A stretch of 37,143 nucleotides of DNA. Origin: Lachnospiraceae bacterium (GTDB lineage Bacteria; Bacillota; Clostridia; Lachnospirales; Lachnospiraceae). This document shows positions 1-9,972 of the stretch, piece after piece; the first letter of the stretch is position 1; every line of letters begins with the position of its first letter. Made by a program: the position numbers and the translations under genes. The stretch spans positions 1 to 37,143 of the forward strand of contig JALEPA010000058.1 in assembly GCA_022766515.1 (NCBI GenBank), in the 5' to 3' direction. The notes beneath the pieces are model-generated. The model had not been told where the DNA came from and made no database searches. It saw only the letters and a list, made by a program, of their open reading frames with translations.

Positions 1-231
1 CTCAAAAAATATACGGGAACAAATGTTGTTATTTATTATAAAACAAAACGCAAAAAATGGACGAAGATCAGGATGACATCCAGTTCGATCGCGAAGAATC
101 GCAAAATTTTCCGCATCCGCTGCAACAGTCGGAGGCAAAAGTACTATTTTCGGGTCAGGACATACCGGAGAAAGAATGGAAAAAACAGGTATAGTCGGTA
201 TTCCGGCATAAAGAGTGTACAAATATCTTAG
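1..231 (+). CDS. C-terminal fragment of an Fn3-like/surface repeat protein (partial, runs off window start)
   Basis: Frame 1 open from base 1 to TAG at 229-231: ...QKYYFRVRTYRRKNGKNRYSRYSGIKSVQIS*, resembling the last strands of bacterial fibronectin type III domains (YYxRVRTYxxxNGKxxYSxWSxxKxV). Confidence 0.6.
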   Translation, partial: LKKYTGTNVVIYYKTKRKKWTKIRMTSSSIAKNRKIFRIRCNSRRQKYYFRVRTYRRKNGKNRYSRYSGIKSVQIS

Positions 232-383
232 TCTACTTTTTGGTGGCGTAACACCGTAAAATGTTGTATACTGTTATTGCTTTTGTGATGTGGATTTGCA
301 AGCAAAGGCAGTCAACAAAGGACACAGTGAAAATTATGATAGAAAACTTGCACGGGGAAGCTTGTGCAGAAATGAGGAACCAT

Positions 384-1106
384 ATGCGAAAAAAGGGAAA
401 TAAGAAGGAAGAGTGGACAGGCCCATTGATCAGCCTGTCGGGAGTGGATGTGGTCTATTCCACAGGTACAGAGGCGTTGAAAAACTGCAATCTGCGCATT
501 GACAAGGGAGAGTTTGTGTTTGTAGTAGGCAGTAGTGGATCGGGCAAGTCCACTTTGATCAAGTCGCTTCTGGGAGAGATTCCTTTGAATGCGGGAGATA
601 TTCAAGTGGCAGGCAATAGCATTACGAATTTGAAGAGGAAGAAAATGCCGTATTATCGCCGTAAGTTGGGCGTGGTGTTCCAGGAGTTCCGTTTGTTAGA
701 TGATCGGAACATTTACGATAATGTAGCGTTAGCACAGCAGGTGCTTGGTGTGGATCGATACCGCATCGAGAAAAATGTGAAGGGTATGCTACAGCTTGTT
801 GGTCTGCAGGACCGAGCAGATGCATTTCCAAAGGAACTGTCCGGTGGTGAGCAGCAGCGCGTGGCGATCGCCAGAGCGATGGTCAATCGTCCATCGGTAC
901 TTTTGGCTGATGAGCCGACAGGTAATCTGGATCCGCAAAATTCCTGGGATATTATGAATCTGCTGGATGATATGAATCGTCTTGGCACGACCGTTATGGT
1001 GGTAACACACAACAACGAGATCGTAGATCAGATGCGAAAGCGAGTTGTTACCTTAAATCAAGGTGTGATCATCAGTGACCAAGTGCAGGGAGGATATGTG
1101 CAATGA
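384..1106 (+). CDS. ftsE: Cell division ATP-binding protein FtsE (ORF open from 261; start at 384 preferred, GAGG upstream)
   Basis: Walker [24 protein letters not shown] signature, Walker [13 protein letters not shown]; overlaps ftsX by 4 nt. Confidence 0.93.
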   Translation: MRKKGNKKEEWTGPLISLSGVDVVYSTGTEALKNCNLRIDKGEFVFVVGSSGSGKSTLIKSLLGEIPLNAGDIQVAGNSITNLKRKKMPYYRRKLGVVFQEFRLLDDRNIYDNVALAQQVLGVDRYRIEKNVKGMLQLVGLQDRADAFPKELSGGEQQRVAIARAMVNRPSVLLADEPTGNLDPQNSWDIMNLLDDMNRLGTTVMVVTHNNEIVDQMRKRVVTLNQGVIISDQVQGGYVQ

Positions 1107-2005
1107 AAACATTAGGATATGGATTGAAACAAGGTTTCAAGAATATAATTCAAAATAAGATCTTTTCGCTGGTTGCGATCGGCACCATTGCGATCTGTCT
1201 GTTTTTGCTGGGATTGTTTTATGTATTATTAAGCAATTTTCAGCACATGATGTACAATGTTGAGAGCAGCGTGGGATTGACGGTATTTTTTGACGAGGGG
1301 ACGACCCCGGAGGAGATTGATGCGCTGGGAGAGAAGATCCGTGCCTATGATGGTGTCGAGGAAGTGGTCTACATTTCTCCGGCAGAGGCGTGGGACAAGT
1401 TTCAAAAGGAAATGTATCAGGGAGACAAGGATCTGCAAGATACTTTTGGAGATGAAAATCCACTGCAAAATTCTGCTTCCTTTGAGGTGTCGCTGACCAA
1501 TGTATCCAAACAGGCAGCAGTCACCAAATACATCAAGAGTCTGGACGGCATTCGTAAGGTCAATGGATCGGGCAGTGTGGCAAAGAGCTTAAACAGTGCC
1601 AATATGCTGGTGGCATATGTGTCCGGTACGATCATCGTGTTACTGTTGCTTGTCTCTGTGTTCCTGATCAGCAACGCAGTAGCAACGGGAATCCGAGTGC
1701 GCAAAGATGAGATCAGTATTATTAAAATGATCGGCGCGACAGATGGATTTATCCGAGCTCCGTTTTTGGTCGAAGGATTGGTGATCGGTCTGCTTGGTGC
1801 GATCGTTCCGTTGACCGTTTTGTGGTTTTTATATGAAAGAGTCATTCGGTTTGTGGTGCATCATTTTTCAGCATTGTCACAGTGGCTTGCTTTCGTAGAA
1901 CCATCCAAAGAGTTTATGACACTGGTACCAATGTCTTTGTTGGTCGGTGTAGGAATAGGATTTGTGGGAAGCGCAGTATCAGTTCACAAGCATTTGCGTG
2001 ACTGA
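1103..2005 (+). CDS. ftsX: Cell division permease FtsX
   Basis: 4-TM FtsX-like topology, directly downstream of ftsE, ATGA overlap. Confidence 0.93.
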   Translation: MKTLGYGLKQGFKNIIQNKIFSLVAIGTIAICLFLLGLFYVLLSNFQHMMYNVESSVGLTVFFDEGTTPEEIDALGEKIRAYDGVEEVVYISPAEAWDKFQKEMYQGDKDLQDTFGDENPLQNSASFEVSLTNVSKQAAVTKYIKSLDGIRKVNGSGSVAKSLNSANMLVAYVSGTIIVLLLLVSVFLISNAVATGIRVRKDEISIIKMIGATDGFIRAPFLVEGLVIGLLGAIVPLTVLWFLYERVIRFVVHHFSALSQWLAFVEPSKEFMTLVPMSLLVGVGIGFVGSAVSVHKHLRD

Positions 2006-2035
2006 CAAGAAATAAGAGAGAAAAGGGGGATTCCT

Positions 2036-3343
2036 GTGAGAAAGAAATGGATAGTAGCTGCAGTAACGATGTGGGCGGCCGGAGCATTGTTTATCGGGAG
2101 CGGCGGAGTTGGTAAAGTGTCTGACCGGACGCAGACGGTCAAAGCGGCAAAGCAGTCAGAAAGCACACAGACCGAGATCGATGCGGCGAATAAGAAAAGG
2201 GAGGAGCTCCAAAAGGAAAAAGCGGATCTGCAAAAGACGATCGATTCGACGGAGAACAAAAAAGACAATGTGCTGGAATATATCTCCACATTAGACGGCA
2301 AGTTGGAGAAACTCACGAAGAAGATGAAATCCAACGAGGAAGAGATCGATGTGGTGGAAGCGGACATTGACACTCTCAAGACGCAGGAAGCGGAAGTGAC
2401 TGCCAAGATGAATAGTCAGTATGAGACAATGAAAGCGCGCATAAAATATATGTATGAAGATGGCAATACCGGATATTTGGAGCTGTTGGTCGGCTCAACC
2501 AGTTTGTCAGAAATGTACAATCATTTGGAATACATCAGTAAGATCAGTGAATACGATCAAAAGATGTATGGTGAGTATGAAAAAACGCAGAAGACATTAG
2601 CTGAGACGCAGGAGAAAAAAGAAAGTAAGAAGGAAGAACTGGAGGCAACGAAGGAGAATCTTTCTTTTGAAAAACAGTCGATCAATGAATTGATCGGCAA
2701 AAAGAAATCACAGTTGTCGACTTACAACAAACTGTTGTCGGATTCGGAGTCATCGATCAGTTCATATGATGCCAAGATCCAGGCACAGGAAAATCAGGTG
2801 GAAAGTCTTCTTGCCAGACAGCGTAAAGAGATTGCCGCAGAGGAAGCTGCAGCGGCTCGGCAGCAGAAGAGCAGTAACAACGATGGTTCTCAGGTAAGTC
2901 AATCTAACCAGAAAAATACTTCACAGGCGGCAAATAATACGGTGAGCACTTCCGGCTATTTGTGGCCGCTTGCTTCAGCGGGCCGCATCAGCTGTGGATT
3001 TGGTCCGAGATCTGCACCAACGAAGGGGGCAAGTACATACCACAAGGGAATTGATATAGCGACACCAACCGGTACGGTGGTTCGTGCAGCCAAAGAGGGG
3101 AAAGTTGTTACGGCAACTTATTCTTCCTCTGCAGGAAATTATGTAGCGATCTATCATGGAAACGGTGTATATACTTATTACATGCACAATTCCGCATTGC
3201 GTGTTTCTGTGGGAGATCAGGTATCCAGAGGTCAGACGATCGCGTTATCGGGATCGACAGGAATTTCCACAGGACCACATTTACATTTTGCAGTGTTTGC
3301 AGGTGGTTCGTATGTAAATCCATTGAACTATGTTTCCAGATAA
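2036..3343 (+). CDS. Murein hydrolase activator/M23 peptidase with N-terminal coiled coil (EnvC/PcsB-like)
   Basis: GTG start after AGGGGG; signal peptide; long coiled coil; C-terminal LytM with HKGID and HLHF metal motifs. Confidence 0.9.
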   Translation: MRKKWIVAAVTMWAAGALFIGSGGVGKVSDRTQTVKAAKQSESTQTEIDAANKKREELQKEKADLQKTIDSTENKKDNVLEYISTLDGKLEKLTKKMKSNEEEIDVVEADIDTLKTQEAEVTAKMNSQYETMKARIKYMYEDGNTGYLELLVGSTSLSEMYNHLEYISKISEYDQKMYGEYEKTQKTLAETQEKKESKKEELEATKENLSFEKQSINELIGKKKSQLSTYNKLLSDSESSISSYDAKIQAQENQVESLLARQRKEIAAEEAAAARQQKSSNNDGSQVSQSNQKNTSQAANNTVSTSGYLWPLASAGRISCGFGPRSAPTKGASTYHKGIDIATPTGTVVRAAKEGKVVTATYSSSAGNYVAIYHGNGVYTYYMHNSALRVSVGDQVSRGQTIALSGSTGISTGPHLHFAVFAGGSYVNPLNYVSR

Positions 3344-3428
3344 TGTAACGATTTAAGAAAAGATCCGTGAGCCGATAACCAAGTGCTTTACGGATCTTAT
3401 CAGTAATATGTGCAGAAGTGAGGAGAGA

Positions 3429-4649
3429 ATGAAAGAGTATAGCAAAGGTGTTGTCACAGGAATAATGGGTTGCTTAGCAATTATGATGGCAGTTGTGTTA
3501 GGACTGCAAGTGTCCGGAAAAGCGGACTTTAGTGGTGTACTGGCAGGAAATTCTGCGCAGGTGCAGGAGCAGCGTAAGATCGAAGCAAAAGCAAAAACGA
3601 TCAAGACTTATATTGATGCCTATTTTTTGGACAGCATTGATGACACGGCAATGGAAGATTCCATCTATAAGGGGATCGTTGCCGGCTTGGGTGATGAGTA
3701 TGCGGCATATTACACGGCAGATGAATATAAGGAGATCAAGAACAAGACGAGTGGCACTTATTATGGCATCGGAGCCTATGTGAGCCAGGATGCGGACACG
3801 GGTGCGATTACGATCGTGAAACCGATGAAGGACAGCTATGCCGAAAAGGCAGGCTTGCTTGCCGGCGATGTCTTGTATGAGGTTGAGGGTGAAAAGGTGG
3901 CAGGCAAGGATCTGTCCGAGGTACTTGCGCTGATCAAGGGCGAGGAAGGTTCAAAGGTCAAGATTAAAGTAGCCCGTTCCGGTGAAAAAGATTATTTGGA
4001 ATTTTCGGTGACGCGTGGAAAGATTGAGGAAGAGACGGTATTGTACGAGATGTTAGACGACGGCATCGGTTATGTGCAGATCACCGGATTTGAGGAAGTG
4101 ACACCAAAGCAGTTTTCAGCGGCATTGGAGCAGCTGCAAAAAGATGGCATGACAAAGCTTCTGTTGGATCTGCGTGACAATGGTGGCGGCTTGCTACAGT
4201 CTGCGGTAGATATGTTAGACACTTTATTGCCAAAGGGCTTGCTCGTATATACAGAGGACAGCAAAGATGAAGGCGAGAAGTACTATGCGCAGGATGATGA
4301 TCAGGTCAATCTGCCAATGGCGGTATTAGTCAATGGCAATTCCGCCAGTGCATCCGAAGTATTTTCCGGTGCGCTGCAGGATAAGAAAAAAGCGGTTTTG
4401 GTCGGAACCAAAACATTTGGAAAGGGAATCGTGCAGACGATTTTTGATATGGGCGATGGTTCTGCACTGAAAATGACGACTTCCAAATATTTTACGCCAA
4501 ATGGCAGAAACATTCATGGAACCGGATTGGATCCGGATATCCAGGTGGAATTGAAGAAAGATACGCTAAATCGCAAAGACAAAAACGGAAAGTCATTGCC
4601 GGATAATCAGATGGAAAAGGCAATTTCTTATTTGAAATTAGCCAAATAA
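3429..4649 (+). CDS. S41 family C-terminal processing peptidase (PDZ domain)
   Basis: PDZ region followed by LLDLRDNGGGLL, GNSASASEVFSGAL, GTKTFGKGIVQ; RBS GAGGAG before ATG 3429 (ORF open from 3408). Confidence 0.92.
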   Translation: MKEYSKGVVTGIMGCLAIMMAVVLGLQVSGKADFSGVLAGNSAQVQEQRKIEAKAKTIKTYIDAYFLDSIDDTAMEDSIYKGIVAGLGDEYAAYYTADEYKEIKNKTSGTYYGIGAYVSQDADTGAITIVKPMKDSYAEKAGLLAGDVLYEVEGEKVAGKDLSEVLALIKGEEGSKVKIKVARSGEKDYLEFSVTRGKIEEETVLYEMLDDGIGYVQITGFEEVTPKQFSAALEQLQKDGMTKLLLDLRDNGGGLLQSAVDMLDTLLPKGLLVYTEDSKDEGEKYYAQDDDQVNLPMAVLVNGNSASASEVFSGALQDKKKAVLVGTKTFGKGIVQTIFDMGDGSALKMTTSKYFTPNGRNIHGTGLDPDIQVELKKDTLNRKDKNGKSLPDNQMEKAISYLKLAK

Positions 4650-4727
4650 TAGACATTGTTTCCGGAGAGAACCGAGAGTGACAATGCTTTGATGGAAACA
4701 GGGAACGGAAGAAAGAGGAGGTAACGG

Positions 4728-5705
4728 ATGCAGAATCATGAGACACAACAGGGATCGGTCGGCATGGGTGGAGCAGAGATCAGGCATAAACTGGCACTGG
4801 TCCAGCAGGAAGTCAATAAGGTGATCCGAGGTAAGCAGGATGTAGTAGAACGGGTATTGGCAGCGATCGTGAGCGGTGGACACATTTTGATGGAAGATAT
4901 TCCCGGTGTGGGTAAGACGACGCTGGCAACAACATTTGCCAAGGCATTGTCGTTGGATTACAAGAGAGTGCAGTTTACGCCTGATGTATTACCAAGTGAT
5001 ATTTTAGGATTTTCCATGTACCAAAATACGACCGGGCAGTTTGTGTTTCGGGAGGGTGCCGTATTCTGCAATCTGTTTTTGGCGGATGAGATCAACCGAA
5101 CATCTCCTAAAACACAGTCGGCATTGTTGGAGGTAATGGAAGAGCATCATGCTACGGTGGATGGCGTGACCAGAGAGTTACCTGATCCGTTTATCGTGAT
5201 CGCAACGGAAAATCCACTTGGTTCTTCCGGTACGCAGATGCTGCCGGAATCGCAGCTGGATCGATTTATGATCTGCGTATCGATGGGATATCCGGCACAT
5301 AGGGATGCTGTGGACATCTTAAAAGGCGAGACGATGAACTTGGTTGCAGGGGTACAGGCAGTGTTGTCAGAGCAGGAACTTTGTGTGCTTCGCAATGCCT
5401 GCGAGAGGATTTATGTACATGACAGTGTTTATGAATATATTGTTGATCTGGTAGAGGAGAGCAGAAGAAATCCGTTGTTTGAGATGGGAGCAAGCCCTAG
5501 AGCAGCGATCGCATTACTGCGGATCTCCAGAGCGACGGCGATGCTGCAGGGAAGGGATTTCGTGACGGCACAGGATGTACAGGCAGTATTGAAAGATGTA
5601 CTGGGACACCGTGTCAAACGAAGTGCCAAGGCAAAAGCATCCGGAATGTCGAAAGAGGAAGCAATCCGCCAGATGGTTCAAAAGGTAAAGGTGCCAAGAA
5701 CTTAA
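4728..5705 (+). CDS. MoxR family AAA+ ATPase
   Basis: EDIPGVGKTTLA, FLADEINRTSPKTQSALLEVMEE, typical MoxR. Confidence 0.93.
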   Translation: MQNHETQQGSVGMGGAEIRHKLALVQQEVNKVIRGKQDVVERVLAAIVSGGHILMEDIPGVGKTTLATTFAKALSLDYKRVQFTPDVLPSDILGFSMYQNTTGQFVFREGAVFCNLFLADEINRTSPKTQSALLEVMEEHHATVDGVTRELPDPFIVIATENPLGSSGTQMLPESQLDRFMICVSMGYPAHRDAVDILKGETMNLVAGVQAVLSEQELCVLRNACERIYVHDSVYEYIVDLVEESRRNPLFEMGASPRAAIALLRISRATAMLQGRDFVTAQDVQAVLKDVLGHRVKRSAKAKASGMSKEEAIRQMVQKVKVPRT

Positions 5706-5729
5706 GCAGACAGGAAAAGGAGGGAGCTC

Positions 5730-6755
5730 ATGGACAAGAAACAAAAGAAATGGAGTGTTCGTCCTTTAGCATTGGTAAAATATCTGCTGCTATGTCTTTT
5801 GCTGGTGATCGGTTATCTTTTTTTTCAGAGTCCGGTACTCTTGTCGGTGGTCTTGTTAGCAATCATTTTTCCAATCGCATCGATGGCAGGCAGTTATCGG
5901 ATGGAGCCGCACTTGGAACTTCAGGCGGCGGCTTTGCAGACACAGGTGCATAAAGGCGAGCAGGGAAATATCGGGATCTATCTGCACAATTCTTTTGCCT
6001 GGATGTCACTGCATTGCCGGATCAATGGAACGATTGAAAATGGAATATACGGTGCGGAAGAGGATCTTCATCTGGAGATGCCGATCTCCGCAAAAACGAC
6101 AGAGGAACTGGTGCTTCCGGTTGCCTCTTCTTATTGTGGAACGATTCAGATCCGATTGACGCAAATGGAATATCGTGATCTCATGGGGTTGTTTACGATC
6201 CGAAGGCATGTGGATTGTCAGGCTGGTTTTGCTGTTCTTCCGAGAGAAGAGCAGGGGGAGAAGGTCGATACGCAGGGAATGCAGGAAGGCTTAAATGAAT
6301 TAGAGGAAAGCCGGGCGAAGGGATTTGACCATGCAGATGTGACTGATATGCGAGAATATCGACCGGGTGACCGGATTAAAGATATTCATTGGAAATTGTC
6401 AGCAAAAAAGAGAGAGTGGATGGTGAAGGAACGCGAGGGTACTGCGCAAAGCCAGATGGTGATCGTGGCGGATCTGTCGAAAGAGCGTGAGGAGATCGAA
6501 GTATGCATTGCCAGACTGTATAGCGTCATCGTTTCTTTTTTGGATGAAAGGATTCCGGTACGGGTGTTGTGGTGGAATGTGGAAAGATCGGATTTTGAGG
6601 AGCAATTTTTCACGGACAAACAGCAGATGGAACGAGAGTTTGCAGGTGTATTATTTCGGATGAAAAGGACGCCGGACAGCAATGTGATAGAGCAGATGCA
6701 GCGGATGCGACCACATTTATCCGGGTATCTGGTGTTAGACGGTGAGGGAGACTAG
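5730..6755 (+). CDS. DUF58 domain-containing protein
   Basis: REYRPGDRIKDIHWKLSAKKREWMVKERE is the DUF58 signature; follows MoxR. Confidence 0.92.
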   Translation: MDKKQKKWSVRPLALVKYLLLCLLLVIGYLFFQSPVLLSVVLLAIIFPIASMAGSYRMEPHLELQAAALQTQVHKGEQGNIGIYLHNSFAWMSLHCRINGTIENGIYGAEEDLHLEMPISAKTTEELVLPVASSYCGTIQIRLTQMEYRDLMGLFTIRRHVDCQAGFAVLPREEQGEKVDTQGMQEGLNELEESRAKGFDHADVTDMREYRPGDRIKDIHWKLSAKKREWMVKEREGTAQSQMVIVADLSKEREEIEVCIARLYSVIVSFLDERIPVRVLWWNVERSDFEEQFFTDKQQMEREFAGVLFRMKRTPDSNVIEQMQRMRPHLSGYLVLDGEGD

Positions 6756-6818
6756 TAACCGATAGATAGCAGCGAGGCGAACGGAGAACATCGGCAGACA
6801 GTGGAGAGGAAGATAGGT

Positions 6819-9119
6819 ATGCTGGACAGAGGAAAACGCAGAACTTCAAAGCGAAAGAAACAGCCGGAATGGGATGGCATTTATCTGGTGGAGTCTGCTC
6901 TTGGGGAGCAGAGAGAATCCAGATGGTGGACGCTCTTATGTAAAGGTGTGATCGTGTACCTGTTGGTGGCAGGGGCGGTAGGCGCTGTGTTGTCTGCATT
7001 GCAGTCAAGCTATCATCCGATCATAGTGCAGGCAGTGACAGCGGTGACTGCGCTGTTTCTTGTGTCGTTGTATTATCGCAAGGCGTGGGAAAATCTTGGC
7101 TATCTGCTCTTTTTTGTCATTATGGCGGGCGTGGGATTTGCCGGACAAAATTATATCAGCAGTGGATTTTACCGTGTATTGAATGATCTGATGGAAGACA
7201 GTGCCGCCTTTTTTGATTCTAATGCTATGAGAAGTTATGGAGAGACGGTCGGAAATGCATCGCTGTCTGTAACGATCGCGATGAGTTATATCAGTGCGGT
7301 GGCCTGCCTGTTAGTCAATATTTTGATTTCCCGCAAAATGCGGTATTCGCTTGTGATCGTGGCGAGTGCGATTGGGATCGGGATTCCATTGTATTTGCAG
7401 GAGGAGCCGTCATGGATTTCGGTGTTTCAGTTGCTCTGTGGTTTTTTGCTGGCGCGGATGCTGGAAAAGGCAGGTCATTACGACTTGCACACATCAAATG
7501 ATCGATATGAATGGAAAAAGGGCAGATTACGGTATGTGTATGCCGGACGAACGGTAATGCAGGCAGGAATCTGTACGCTTGCCCTTACGGCATGTGTCCT
7601 GGCAGTGTGTGCCGTTATCTTTCCGCAGGATAAATTTCATGACAAACACCCGGATAATGCGTGGAAAAAAAGCACGATGGGTACGATGGAGAATTTCTAT
7701 ATTTTTGGATTTGCGGGATTATTTAATTACTATGACAATACGGGTGGTCTGACGAGTGGTCGACTTGGCGGGATCAGTTCGATCCGTCTGGATTATGAGA
7801 CAGATCTTCGTTTGACATTTGCACCGTATGATGAGAATCGTTTTTATCTGCGAAGATTTGTGGGGCAAAGCTATCTGGCAGGGCAAAATCGCTGGGCGAG
7901 TGCGCAGATACAACACTATATAAACGCCTATGAAGCTAAATTGGCATTTTATAGCAGTAAGCCGTATGTCGGTTTCGGTGTGGCTGAGGTGGAAAATGTG
8001 GCAGCAGACAGTGGCGTGTATCTGCCATATTATTCTACGGATTATGATGCAGCGGTATATCCGGGAAGGATGCAAAAGTACACCTATTATACATCGGGAG
8101 ATAATTTTGCCTCGACACCGGTGATGCAAGAGTATACGGGGGATTGGCTGGAAATCCCGTCAGCGAATGAGAAGGCGATCGCGGAACTGGTAAAAGATGC
8201 AGGATTGTCGGGTTCGCCGGAACAGATCACGCAGCAGTTGGAAACATATTTTCAAAAGGAGATTCCGTACAGCTATCAGCCGGGCATTACACCGTATGGA
8301 CAGGATTTTGTGAATTATTTCCTGCAGAAAAACCGCAAGGGATATTGCGCACATTTTGCCAGTGCTGCGACCCTGGCATTTCGTTATATGGGCATCCCGG
8401 CGAGATATGTGGAAGGATATGCTGTTGACCCGGATGATCTGGCGGAAGAGGGAGAAGTACGCACAGATAAAAAAGTGAAAGATTATTACCAGGGCTATAC
8501 GAAGCTGAAACAGACGGGTGTTGTGACGGTGGATGTTACGGATGCCAATGCACACGCCTGGGTAGAGATCTATGTGAAAGGCAAGGGATGGCAGGTGGCG
8601 GATGTCACTCCGGCATCGCTTGCGGATGATGAACCGGGACAGAACATTTGGAGTATGTTTATGGGATTGTTTGGCAGAAACGGAAGGAATAATGATACCG
8701 GCAATACGGATGGCACGACTACCAATGTGGTGAAACAGCTTCAGGACAGCGGAAAGGTGGCGACAGGGGCATTTTTGGCGATCGTTTTACTGTTTGTCAT
8801 TGTATTATGTGGCAGGATTATCGTGCGATATATCCTGTGGCGGATTCATTATCGGAATGCAGGGGAAAATGATCGGCTGATCATGGAATACCAACGATAT
8901 ATACAAAGGATCCAAAAGAAGGAAAAGGGCTTGAAAAAGGCAGTGAACTACGAAGAACAGATTGCGTATTTGCGTAAACAGGGAATCTGGACATTGGATC
9001 GCAGAGAGCGTGACCGCCTGTTGAGACTTTTGGAGCAGGCAGGTTTTGGTCAGCGCGAGATCACCAAAGAGGACGCCGCTTGGATGCGGAGATTTTGGAA
9101 GAGATCGCATCGTTCGTAG
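6819..9119 (+). CDS. Transglutaminase-like domain membrane protein (TgpA-like)
   Basis: Multiple TM segments, then NRKGYCAHFASAATLAFRYMGIPARYVEGY...NAHAWVEIYVKGKGW transglutaminase core; ORF open from GTG 6801. Confidence 0.9.
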   Translation: MLDRGKRRTSKRKKQPEWDGIYLVESALGEQRESRWWTLLCKGVIVYLLVAGAVGAVLSALQSSYHPIIVQAVTAVTALFLVSLYYRKAWENLGYLLFFVIMAGVGFAGQNYISSGFYRVLNDLMEDSAAFFDSNAMRSYGETVGNASLSVTIAMSYISAVACLLVNILISRKMRYSLVIVASAIGIGIPLYLQEEPSWISVFQLLCGFLLARMLEKAGHYDLHTSNDRYEWKKGRLRYVYAGRTVMQAGICTLALTACVLAVCAVIFPQDKFHDKHPDNAWKKSTMGTMENFYIFGFAGLFNYYDNTGGLTSGRLGGISSIRLDYETDLRLTFAPYDENRFYLRRFVGQSYLAGQNRWASAQIQHYINAYEAKLAFYSSKPYVGFGVAEVENVAADSGVYLPYYSTDYDAAVYPGRMQKYTYYTSGDNFASTPVMQEYTGDWLEIPSANEKAIAELVKDAGLSGSPEQITQQLETYFQKEIPYSYQPGITPYGQDFVNYFLQKNRKGYCAHFASAATLAFRYMGIPARYVEGYAVDPDDLAEEGEVRTDKKVKDYYQGYTKLKQTGVVTVDVTDANAHAWVEIYVKGKGWQVADVTPASLADDEPGQNIWSMFMGLFGRNGRNNDTGNTDGTTTNVVKQLQDSGKVATGAFLAIVLLFVIVLCGRIIVRYILWRIHYRNAGENDRLIMEYQRYIQRIQKKEKGLKKAVNYEEQIAYLRKQGIWTLDRRERDRLLRLLEQAGFGQREITKEDAAWMRRFWKRSHRS

Positions 9120-9163
9120 GTTTAAGTTCTTAATAAGGTTAGGATCAAGATAACGATAAAAAG

Positions 9164-9186
9164 CGGGATGCCTTACCGGCATCCCG
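9164..9186. terminator. Bidirectional Rho-independent terminator between convergent genes
   Basis: CGGGATGCC-ttacc-GGCATCCCG followed by TTTTG on + and by CTTTTT on -. Confidence 0.85.
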
Positions 9187-9191
9187 TTTTG

Positions 9192-9953
9192 TTATACATG
9201 TAATTTCTTTAAGAAATTCTGTGTTCGTTCATTCTTTGGATGGTCAATGACATCTTCCGGTTTGCCATCCTCGACAACGACGCCCCCATCCATGAAAATG
9301 ACACGGTCGGATACGGCTCTTGCAAAGTCGATCTCGTGCGTGACGATGACCATAGTCATTTTTTCGGACGCCAGCTGCTTGAGCAGGCGAAGAACCTCGG
9401 CTGTGATCTCCGGATCCAGGGAAGAGGTTGGCTCGTCAAAGTACATGATCTTTGGGTGCAATGCCAGCGCACGGGCGATTGCCACACGCTGTTGCTGCCC
9501 GCCGGACAATTCACAAGGGTAGGCACTTGCTTTTTCATACAACCCTACTTTGCTAAGCAGATCGTAAGCTTCAGAAATTACCTCGTCCTTATCTTTTCGT
9601 TTCTGCACTTTTAAAGGTGCATGGTAAATGTTTTTAAGCACGGTATAATGTGGAAACAGATTGAAATTCTGGAATACCAGTCCAAAATTTGACTGTGCCT
9701 CTTGAATCTCACTGCGCTTTGGATAAACAGCATGCTCACCCTCGGTCGTTACGACATCTTTTCCATTGTAAGCGATGCTGCCGCTGTCGATGGTCTCAAG
9801 AAATGTGGCACAACGCAGAAGTGTAGATTTACCGGAGCCGGATGGTCCGAGGATCGATACCACTTCGCCGGGTGCTACCTGCAAGTCAATGTCCTGCAGG
9901 ACGACTTTGCCATCGAAGCTTTTTTTGATATGTTTCATGTCTAATATATTCAT
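9192..9953 (-). CDS. Polar amino acid ABC transporter ATP-binding protein (GlnQ-type)
   Basis: [47 protein letters not shown]. Confidence 0.92.
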   Translation of the reverse strand: MNILDMKHIKKSFDGKVVLQDIDLQVAPGEVVSILGPSGSGKSTLLRCATFLETIDSGSIAYNGKDVVTTEGEHAVYPKRSEIQEAQSNFGLVFQNFNLFPHYTVLKNIYHAPLKVQKRKDKDEVISEAYDLLSKVGLYEKASAYPCELSGGQQQRVAIARALALHPKIMYFDEPTSSLDPEITAEVLRLLKQLASEKMTMVIVTHEIDFARAVSDRVIFMDGGVVVEDGKPEDVIDHPKNERTQNFLKKLHV

Positions 9954-9972
9954 AAATCTTCCAAACCCTTTC

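Noticed and set aside
3360-3410. GCCGATAA (sigma-28 -10 consensus) upstream of the S41 protease
   Set aside because: No TAAA at the proper 15-nt spacing; the motif lies in the loop of an intergenic hairpin.
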